The position numbers and the translations under genes were made by a program. The notes beneath the pieces are model-generated. The model searched no databases. It was not told the origin of the DNA and saw only the letters and a list, made by a program, of their open reading frames with translations. Below, piece by piece: positions 27,885-35,124 of a DNA stretch of 42,531 bases (its first letter is position 1; each line of letters begins with the position of its first letter). The stretch is from contig CACBMY010000005.1 in assembly GCA_902540545.1 (NCBI GenBank), positions 1-42,531 of the forward strand. Direction: 5' to 3'. Source of the stretch: an uncultured Pelagibacteraceae bacterium (GTDB taxonomy: Bacteria > Pseudomonadota > Alphaproteobacteria > Pelagibacterales > Pelagibacteraceae).

Positions 27885-28052
27885 TTATTTAACTAGTATT
27901 TTAAGCAATTTTTGATAAATTTTTCAACAATGGAGATTATAATTAATACACCTAATTTATACATCCACCTTCAGGATGCCGTACTAATGGTTCAGTATGT
28001 AATTGATGGGTTAATTCACATAACATCAAACATTAAATTATAATCAGTTTCT
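27885..28052. promoter_or_regulatory. Divergent spacer with three consecutive hairpins
   Basis: This 168-base spacer lies between the phosphatase (minus) and the prepilin peptidase (plus). Bases 27962-28020 form three hairpins in a row: CATCC/GGATG (27962-27978), CGTACT/AGTATG (27980-27999, one G-T pair) and an AATT/AATT stem, extendable by TGT/ACA with one bulged C (27998-28020). None is followed by a T-run, so they do not look like terminators on the plus strand. They could form a leader RNA or protein sites. No known riboswitch class is recognised. Confidence 0.3.
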
Positions 28053-28814
28053 GTGGATCTAATATTTGTAACTATTCTTGCGGGTCTTTGGGGCAGTTTT
28101 GCAAATGTTTGTATTTATAGACTCCCTAAAGGTAAAGGGGTTGTATCAGGAAGATCATTTTGTCCAAACTGTAAAAAATTAATTACTTGGAAAGACAATG
28201 TTCCTATAATTTCATTTCTATTTTTAAACGGCAAATGTAGAAGTTGTAGAAAAAAAATTTCACCTCAGTATTTAATAGTTGAGCTAATTACAATTGTTTA
28301 TTTTTTGGGGATTTATTATTTATTTGGTATTAGCCTAACTACCTTATTTTTTTTGATTTTAGGGTTATCTCTTATAATAATTTTCTTCATAGACCTAAAA
28401 CATTACATCATTCCTAATGTATTAACTTTTTCTCTGATGATAATTGGTTTTATAAAATCTTTTGATCCAAATTTAAATCCAATTTTCCCAAACTATATTA
28501 ATTCTCTAATTGGAGGAATTTTTGGTTACTTGATTATTTGGTCTATAATTTATTTCTATAAACAAATTAGGAAAAAAGAGGGCATGGGTTTAGGAGATGC
28601 AAAACTTTTGTCAGCAATTGGTTTTTGGTTTGGATGGATATCAATACCTTTTATAATATTTTTATCCTCTGTAATAGCTTTATTAAGTGTTATTCCAAGT
28701 TTGTTGAAACGTTCAAAATCTCTGTCTTCACAAATTCCTTTTGGACCATACATAATCATTGGAACATTAGTTTATCTTTTTTTTGAAAATAGCTTTAAAT
28801 CACTTTTATTTTAA
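28053..28814 (+). CDS. pilD: Type IV prepilin peptidase/N-methyltransferase (A24)
   Basis: A 253-residue inner-membrane aspartic protease that cleaves and N-methylates prepilin-like leaders. The N-terminal domain has GSFANVCIYRLPKG and the zinc tetracysteine set C37-x2-C40 and C62-x2-C65, which goes with the methyltransferase activity. The catalytic aspartates are D114 (FIDLKHYIIPN) and D182 (GMGLGDAKLL). Around seven helices follow. The start is GTG at 28053, giving MDLIFVTILAGLWGSF, a normal first helix. With the PilY1-like gene 9 kb away it argues for type IV pili or a related pseudopilus in this organism. Confidence 0.94.
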   Translation: MDLIFVTILAGLWGSFANVCIYRLPKGKGVVSGRSFCPNCKKLITWKDNVPIISFLFLNGKCRSCRKKISPQYLIVELITIVYFLGIYYLFGISLTTLFFLILGLSLIIIFFIDLKHYIIPNVLTFSLMIIGFIKSFDPNLNPIFPNYINSLIGGIFGYLIIWSIIYFYKQIRKKEGMGLGDAKLLSAIGFWFGWISIPFIIFLSSVIALLSVIPSLLKRSKSLSSQIPFGPYIIIGTLVYLFFENSFKSLLF

Positions 28815-28856
28815 AGATTTTAATGACAAACGGTCCCTAGAACTATTTCTTTAAAA

Positions 28857-31436
28857 ATGTTTAAGTATTTTAATATGAGATATTTTATAATATTTTTATG
28901 CATAATTATTCATAATCAAATATTTTTAAATATTACCAAAGCCGAAGATATAACAATTTCATCTAACCACTCTAGTCAAATTGTTATGTCAAATAACGAC
29001 ACACTTACTGTTAATGCTGATGTTACAGTCGATACAAGTGCTGCAGAACCTGTAGAATTAGAAGGTCATACTTTTTCAACAAGCTCGACTACTATAACTA
29101 ATAATGGCACAATTATTGGAACAACTAAAGGAATTGAAGCTGATCAATCTACAGATTTTAGTATAGATAATTCTGGAACAGTATCAGTGACTGATAATGC
29201 TAATAGTCCTGGTTCAGCACTTTCATTGTTACAATCTAGAGGAACAGTATCTATTGTAAATAGTGGAACTTTAGAGTCTGAACGTGCAGACACTATTAAA
29301 TTACATCCTTCTTTTGGAACAGTAACAATTAATAATTCTGGAAATATTACGTCTTCAAAAGATAGAACAATTAATTTTGGTCAACAGGCTAACGCAGGGA
29401 CAATAATAAATTCTGGTACTATTTCGGGTAGAGCGAATACACTATATATATATTCATCAGGAACTGACTATTCAGCTGGCACTATTACAAATTCTGGGAC
29501 GATCACCGCAACAGGAGGAAATGGCTTTGAAATTAATAATGTAAACGATGTCACCATTACTAATACAGGCACTATATCTGCTACAGGGGATGCAATTTTT
29601 GGTATTGGCGACAATGGCTCTAATGGAAACATAATTGTAAATAAAGGAACTATATCAAGTGGTTCAAGCAATCATGATTTAGAAGTGAAAACAAATGTAG
29701 GTCTTGAATCACTAACAAATGATCAAGGAGGAAATGATGCTTTGAAATTGACAGGCTATCTTCCAGTAAATTACGTCTTCCTAGCAAATAGCACAACTGA
29801 TTATGGAAAGCTAGCTGTTGATGATCAAAATGGTGCAACTACTTTCAGTATTAGCACAGATTCTGCTCTATCAGCTGGAACTTATACGTCTGTAATAACA
29901 GGAGTTTCTTCTAGTAGATTTACTGCTGGCTCCACAGGAACAGTAACTGTAACAAACGGAAAATTCAATTGGACACTTACAGAAACATCTTCGGGAAGTA
30001 CGAATTGGAATTTAGTTGTTACAAATTTTGACAATGATGCTCCAACCTTATCATCTTCAAGTCCATCTGATGACGCAACAGAAGTTGCAACAAATTCTAA
30101 TATAGTTTTAACTTTTAGTGAAGCGGTTGATGCTGAAAGTGGAAATATTACAATAAAAAAAACATCTGATGATAGCACTATTGAAACAATTGATGTGACT
30201 GGAGCCAAAGTTAGTGGTAGTGGTTCAACAGCAATTACTATTAATCCAAGCACAGATTTAACAGCCGATATTGATTATTATATTTTAATAGATGCTAGTG
30301 CTTTCGATGATGCTGCTGGAAATTCATATGCAGGTATATCAAGCAAAACTGCTTTAAATTTTTCAACAAAACCTGGAGAAGTTTTTAATGAGACTGTAAA
30401 AACTCTCACAAAAAACCAAACTGTAGCTGCTATAAATTCTTTAAATCAGTCGTTAAATAGAATTTCAGGACGAATGAATTATATTAGATCTACAAATAAT
30501 AATTCCTCAAATCAAAATATAAGATTAGCAATGAATTTTGATAATCAATTATTAGCTCAACAAATAAATTCCCTTTCAGCAAAACTAATTAAAAAAGAAA
30601 AAAAGACTGAAAAATGGGGAGTTTGGAGTGAAGGCAGTATATCATTTGGTAGAATAGGGCAGCAAGACGGGAATTTAGGTCAAGATATCCATAGTGATGG
30701 TATTACTTTTGGAATTGATAAGAAAATAGATGAGGATAAGACAATTGGTTTTGCAATCAATAAGTCATGGCAAGAAACTGAAGTAGGTAGCAATGAAGCA
30801 AATATGGATGCTGCCACAATAAGTATTATGAATTACACAAGTTTTAAAATTGAAGACAAAAGATTTTTTGAAATGGTTGCTGGCATTGGAGAAATGGATA
30901 TAGATTTAAGCAGGGATGTTACAAGTGGAAAAAATAAAGGAGATAGAAAAGGAAACCAACTCTTTGGAAGCTTTACTTACTTATTAGAACCTGATGTTGA
31001 AATTGTAGGTAGAAATTTAAATTATTATTCAAGACTTGATTTAGGATTTACTCAACTAAAGGCATATACAGAAAGAGGTGATGGAACAGCTGTAAGTTAC
31101 AAAAAACAAAATGTTAAAAGCGCATCACTATCTGCAGGTTTAAATCTAAGTAAAGTCATTGAGAATGAAAAAGGTATATTTGAACCATCTTTAAAATTTG
31201 AATTAGGAAAAGATAAAACAATTAATTCGGTATCAGAGGCTTATTATATTAATAATTCCTCTGAAATTTTTAGTAATGCTATAGGTGATCAAAATTCTGG
31301 GCATTTATTGTTGAATTTAGGAATTGGGGCAAAACTCAACAATAATTTAACCATAAATGCATCATATGAGCACTATAGAAGTAGTGATGATGCTTTTAAT
31401 AATAATTTTTCAATTTATTTAAGAAAACCCTTATAA
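28857..31436 (+). CDS. Autotransporter-like beta-helix adhesin with an Ig-like domain
   Basis: An 859-residue exported surface protein. A signal peptide (about residues 1-29, ending NITKA) leads into a passenger of imperfect 20-30-residue repeats of the T-I-T-N-x-G-T-I kind (about 30-390), expected to form a right-handed beta helix. Next comes a bacterial Ig-like domain (about 392-504, starting DNDAPTLSSSSPSDDATEV, with the LTFSEAVDAESGNITI strand), a linker, and a C-terminal beta-barrel region (about 585-859, starting WGVWSEGSISFGRIG) that ends FSIYLRKPL. The layout fits a type V autotransporter whose barrel inserts in the outer membrane. A second possible ATG lies six codons in. It starts 42 bases after pilD and ends 8 bases before a moxR gene. 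The target surface is unknown. Confidence 0.8.
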   Translation: MFKYFNMRYFIIFLCIIIHNQIFLNITKAEDITISSNHSSQIVMSNNDTLTVNADVTVDTSAAEPVELEGHTFSTSSTTITNNGTIIGTTKGIEADQSTDFSIDNSGTVSVTDNANSPGSALSLLQSRGTVSIVNSGTLESERADTIKLHPSFGTVTINNSGNITSSKDRTINFGQQANAGTIINSGTISGRANTLYIYSSGTDYSAGTITNSGTITATGGNGFEINNVNDVTITNTGTISATGDAIFGIGDNGSNGNIIVNKGTISSGSSNHDLEVKTNVGLESLTNDQGGNDALKLTGYLPVNYVFLANSTTDYGKLAVDDQNGATTFSISTDSALSAGTYTSVITGVSSSRFTAGSTGTVTVTNGKFNWTLTETSSGSTNWNLVVTNFDNDAPTLSSSSPSDDATEVATNSNIVLTFSEAVDAESGNITIKKTSDDSTIETIDVTGAKVSGSGSTAITINPSTDLTADIDYYILIDASAFDDAAGNSYAGISSKTALNFSTKPGEVFNETVKTLTKNQTVAAINSLNQSLNRISGRMNYIRSTNNNSSNQNIRLAMNFDNQLLAQQINSLSAKLIKKEKKTEKWGVWSEGSISFGRIGQQDGNLGQDIHSDGITFGIDKKIDEDKTIGFAINKSWQETEVGSNEANMDAATISIMNYTSFKIEDKRFFEMVAGIGEMDIDLSRDVTSGKNKGDRKGNQLFGSFTYLLEPDVEIVGRNLNYYSRLDLGFTQLKAYTERGDGTAVSYKKQNVKSASLSAGLNLSKVIENEKGIFEPSLKFELGKDKTINSVSEAYYINNSSEIFSNAIGDQNSGHLLLNLGIGAKLNNNLTINASYEHYRSSDDAFNNNFSIYLRKPL
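29088..29660 (+). repeat. Degenerate coding repeats of the beta-helix passenger
   Basis: About eight imperfect units encode T-I-x-N-x-G-T-I-like turns (for example TITNNGTIIG, VSIVNSGTLE, VTINNSGNIT, TIINSGTIS, TITNSGTIT, VTITNTGTIS, IIVNKGTIS). Spacing varies from 20 to 30 codons and the DNA copies are diverged, so this is protein-level repetition rather than a satellite or CRISPR. Confidence 0.7.
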
Positions 31437-31444
31437 TCAAAATT

Positions 31445-32329
31445 ATGTTTAACGAAATAATAGCTAACACATCTAAAATTATAATTTCTAATGCAGATAA
31501 AATTAAATTGACATTGGCTGCAATATTTTCTGAAGGAAGTATTTTAATAGAAGATTATCCTGGATCAGGGAAAACCACATTTGCAAAAGCTATTACTCAA
31601 AATCTTGGTCTTAACTTTAAAAGGATACAGTTTACATCTGATTTATTACCCAGTGATATTCTTGGATTTAATATTCTTTCAGATGGGAAGTTAAACTTTC
31701 AACAAGGTCCGATTTTTACAAATATAGTTTTAGCTGATGAACTTAATCGTGGAAGTCCGAAATCGCAAAGTGCATTTCTAGAGGCAATGGAAGAAAAAAA
31801 TGTTTCTATAGATGGTGAAAGTTATAAACTGCCAGAACCATTTTTTGTCATTGCTACTCAAAATCCTATGGATTCTTCAGGCACAAGTTCTTTACCAGAT
31901 TCCCAGCTTGATAGATTTATGATTTCATTTTCTTTATCTGATCTAAATGAAAACGATAAAATTTTGATGTTAAAAAATACAAGTAAATTTAATGGTGCTT
32001 CATCAAAAGCTGTTGATTGGGAGACAATCAAACAAAAAAAAGATCAGCTAACCATAAAAGATGAAATTTATAAATATGTTGTTGAAATAGAGCAGGTAAT
32101 TCAAACGCTTGATCAAAAAATTTATATTTCTGCAAGATGTTTAAAGCAAATCTTAGATTTAGCTAAGGGTTGGGCAATTATTCATGAAAAAGATTATGTA
32201 ACTCATCAAGATATTAAGGAAACTCTGCCTTACATATTAAGACATAGAATTAAATTTCTTAACCAGGAGGATAAGATGAGCTTCATTAATGAGGAAATAC
32301 TTCAAAAAATTAAAATAACCAATGGTTAA
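31445..32329 (+). CDS. MoxR-family AAA+ ATPase
   Basis: A 294-residue AAA+ ATPase of the MoxR class, chaperone-like ATPases that often work with VWA-domain proteins. Walker A is DYPGSGKTT (37-45) and Walker B is IVLADELNRG (94-103). Sensor 1 lies in FFVIATQNPMDSSGTSSLPDSQLDRF; the lid domain is C-terminal (KIYISARCLKQILDLAKGWA). It overlaps the DUF58 gene by eight bases, and DUF58 overlaps the transglutaminase gene, making the familiar moxR-DUF58-tgpA unit. No cytoplasmic VWA protein is encoded next to it here. Confidence 0.92.
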   Translation: MFNEIIANTSKIIISNADKIKLTLAAIFSEGSILIEDYPGSGKTTFAKAITQNLGLNFKRIQFTSDLLPSDILGFNILSDGKLNFQQGPIFTNIVLADELNRGSPKSQSAFLEAMEEKNVSIDGESYKLPEPFFVIATQNPMDSSGTSSLPDSQLDRFMISFSLSDLNENDKILMLKNTSKFNGASSKAVDWETIKQKKDQLTIKDEIYKYVVEIEQVIQTLDQKIYISARCLKQILDLAKGWAIIHEKDYVTHQDIKETLPYILRHRIKFLNQEDKMSFINEEILQKIKITNG

Positions 32330-33242
32330 TCAGCTAGTACAGAGGTTAACCAACTTAGACTTTAAAAATTTAATCAATCTTAAAAAAAAACTTAAAGTTT
32401 ACATATATCCCAATCTTCAAGGACTATTATTAGGACTGTTTGTATTTTTTTGCTTTTTAATATCTGTATTTTATGAAAATAACTCAGGACTTCTTATTTC
32501 AATTGTTATTTTCTTTATTTTCTTTATTTCAATTTTTATCTCACATCAAAATATTAACAATTTAAGAATAAATTTTCTAACAGAATACTTAGTTGAAGCA
32601 AATAAAACAGAACATATAAACTTTAAGATAATTAATCATGCAAAAGAGAAAAAATTAAATATCGATTTAGAGATAAATAAATCAATTTTACAAAATTTTA
32701 ATTTATCAGATAAAATAAAAGAATTTAATATAAAATATAATTACGACAAAAGGGGCGTCTATTCTTTAAATAAAATAATTTTAAAATCGATATATCCATT
32801 TGGAATAATTAGGACAAAAATAAATTATCAACCTTTTAGCAAAGTATATGTATTTCCACAAAAATTAATTCCTAATCAAGAATTATTAGAAGAATTTAAA
32901 ATTCACCAAAATAATAATTCTGATGAATTTGACGGTATAGATGAATACAAGAAAGGAGATAGTTACTCAAAAATCGCTTGGAAAAAATCAACTATTGGGG
33001 ATAAAAAATTTGTAAAAGAATTTAAGTCTTTTAAAAGCTCAAAAAAATCAACCCTAGATTTAAATAAATACAACCATATAGAATTCGAGAAATTATTAAG
33101 TTATTCAGTATTTATTTTAGATTATTATTTCACAAAAAACCTAAATTTAACCTTTAAACACAAAGATAATATTTTCCATTTAAAAGAAAATAAAAACTCT
33201 CTAAATAAAATTTTAAAGTATATTTCAAATGTTAAAAATTAA
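32322..33242 (+). CDS. DUF58 membrane protein
   Basis: A 306-residue protein with two N-terminal transmembrane helices (about 31-50 and 52-72) and a C-terminal DUF58 domain. The signature is DEFDGIDEYKKGDSYSKIAW (about 204-223) continuing KKSTIGDKKFVKEF, the pattern F-D-G-x-x-x-Y-x-x-G-D-x-x-x-x-I-x-W. DUF58 proteins pair with MoxR ATPases and TgpA-like transglutaminases. Very AT-rich with many Asn and Lys residues. It overlaps its neighbours by 8 and 14 bases. The molecular function of the family is unsettled. Confidence 0.86.
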   Translation: MVNQLVQRLTNLDFKNLINLKKKLKVYIYPNLQGLLLGLFVFFCFLISVFYENNSGLLISIVIFFIFFISIFISHQNINNLRINFLTEYLVEANKTEHINFKIINHAKEKKLNIDLEINKSILQNFNLSDKIKEFNIKYNYDKRGVYSLNKIILKSIYPFGIIRTKINYQPFSKVYVFPQKLIPNQELLEEFKIHQNNNSDEFDGIDEYKKGDSYSKIAWKKSTIGDKKFVKEFKSFKSSKKSTLDLNKYNHIEFEKLLSYSVFILDYYFTKNLNLTFKHKDNIFHLKENKNSLNKILKYISNVKN

Positions 33243-35124
33243 ATCGCAAAATATTAGTCTTCTTACTTATGTTATATTATTCTTTTGCTTAGTTTCATTG
33301 TCTACAGATTTAATATTAACTAATAAAATATTTTGGGGCTCTTTATTTATTTTAAGTTTTGTTTTTTCGAAAATACTCTTTAAGTTTAAGTCAATAGTGG
33401 TTGGAATATTTGCTTTGGGAGCTCTGTATATTCAATTGATCCTTAATCAATATGTTTTGTCCGAGGAATTTTTTCTAAATTGTCTTGGAGTTTTGCTAAT
33501 CGTAAAGTTCTCAGAACTCAACAATAAAAATAATCTTTTGTCATTTAATTTAATCTCTATGATTATTGCAGTAGCAAGTTTAATTAAGGGTCAAGATATA
33601 TTGAGTACATTAAATTCGTTTCTAATCCTAATACTTATAGTTGTTAACATGTATCTTATTCAACAAAAGGAAATTCTCGATTTCAGTTTAAAAAATATTT
33701 TAAAATATTTAGGCTTTGGTCTTAGTATATTTCCAATTATTATTATTTTTTATCTTCTATTTCCAAGGGCAGAGGTAAATTTCAGATTATTTGATACATC
33801 TGCAAGTTCAGTAGGTATTCCAGATAGTATAGATCTTGGATCATTTAGCCAGTTTTCGAACTCAGATGAAGAAGTTTTTACTTTAATAAATAACAATTTT
33901 AAGAAGGAGGATCTTTATTTTAGGGTCAAAATCTTTGATTATATGGAAAAAGATCAATCTTGGAGACCTTCCTCAAGCTACTATCTTTTTAGTGAATTTA
34001 AAAATTCCATGAGAATAAATGGTAATGAGGATTTAAATAAAAATTATCAAATTATATTAGAGCCATATAAAAAAAAATGGATACCAAGTTTAAAAAACTC
34101 AAAATTAATCACTAATGATATTCAAATTACAAAAGATTATTTTAACCAATCTTTTGTAAGTAGGGAACTAATTGACAGAAAGAAGAAATTAATTTTTAAA
34201 ATGAATAAATCTGATTATTCTTTGGATAATCCACTTAAAAATTATTATACTTTGTTACCAGAAAATGTATCCCCAAAAATAAAAGAATGGGTAAATAAAA
34301 ATAATGTAAGTACTAAAGAAGAATTTATCGAAAAAATTTATAAAAGATTTTCTGATGGAACATATTTTTACAACCTTAGTCCTCAGATAAACTCAAGTAA
34401 TAAATATGAAAACTTTTTCTTTAATTCTAAAGAAGGATACTGCGAATATTATGCGGGAATGTTTGTTTTACTTACAAGATTAGCACAAATTCCAAGTAGG
34501 ATAGTGACAGGTTACTATGGTGGAGATTTAAATGAGATAGGGAATTTTTTCCAATTTAAACAAAAAGATACGCATGCTTGGGCAGAAGTTTGGTTTGATG
34601 AAAGAGGATGGGTTAGAATTGATCCAACTAGGGCAATACCTAATTCTAATATTAGAAACTCATTAAATAATTATTTCGCAAACAATGATAAATCTTCAAG
34701 CACAATATTTTCTAATAATTTTTTCAAAATAATGAATTTTTATTTTAACTATGTTGATTTTGTATGGACACAACATTTACTATCATATGACGATAATGAA
34801 AGAAAAAATTTTATAAAAGAATTATTAAATTTAAATTTTTCAAAAATTGTTGTTTGGATATTCGTACCAATATTATTATTTGTAAGCATAAAATTATTAT
34901 ATAATTTAAATTCAACTAATTTGATGAGGCTAAAATTAGCTTTCATTCTTCTAGGAAAGAAAAGAAAACTTCAAATAAAAAATTCGGATACTATCCAAGA
35001 GATTTATCTTAAACTGATGGAAAAAGATAAATCAAAATATAAAAATTTCTTTAAATTTTATGAAAAGCAAATTTACTCAAATAACCAAATAAGTTTTATA
35101 AAAGTTTTAAAGTTAGTTTTTTAG
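33229..35124 (+). CDS. TgpA-like membrane transglutaminase
   Basis: A 631-residue inner-membrane protein. The N-terminal part (1-180) has about six transmembrane helices. A periplasmic segment contains the transglutaminase core with catalytic C405 (EGYCEYYAGMFVLLTRLA), H449 (DTHAWAEVWF) and D465 (VRIDPTRA). A further helix (about 541-560) and a cytoplasmic tail follow. This matches TgpA (DUF3488 plus transglutaminase core plus DUF4129-like tail), an envelope transglutaminase whose substrate is uncertain. Last gene of the moxR-DUF58-tgpA unit; its 3' end overlaps the opposing adhesin gene by 12 bases. Confidence 0.88.
   Translation: MLKIKSQNISLLTYVILFFCLVSLSTDLILTNKIFWGSLFILSFVFSKILFKFKSIVVGIFALGALYIQLILNQYVLSEEFFLNCLGVLLIVKFSELNNKNNLLSFNLISMIIAVASLIKGQDILSTLNSFLILILIVVNMYLIQQKEILDFSLKNILKYLGFGLSIFPIIIIFYLLFPRAEVNFRLFDTSASSVGIPDSIDLGSFSQFSNSDEEVFTLINNNFKKEDLYFRVKIFDYMEKDQSWRPSSSYYLFSEFKNSMRINGNEDLNKNYQIILEPYKKKWIPSLKNSKLITNDIQITKDYFNQSFVSRELIDRKKKLIFKMNKSDYSLDNPLKNYYTLLPENVSPKIKEWVNKNNVSTKEEFIEKIYKRFSDGTYFYNLSPQINSSNKYENFFFNSKEGYCEYYAGMFVLLTRLAQIPSRIVTGYYGGDLNEIGNFFQFKQKDTHAWAEVWFDERGWVRIDPTRAIPNSNIRNSLNNYFANNDKSSSTIFSNNFFKIMNFYFNYVDFVWTQHLLSYDDNERKNFIKELLNLNFSKIVVWIFVPILLFVSIKLLYNLNSTNLMRLKLAFILLGKKRKLQIKNSDTIQEIYLKLMEKDKSKYKNFFKFYEKQIYSNNQISFIKVLKLVF

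Noticed and set aside
29088..29660. CRISPR-like repeat array
   Set aside because: The repeats are in frame, diverged in DNA, of variable spacing and encode beta-helix turns; no cas genes are present.
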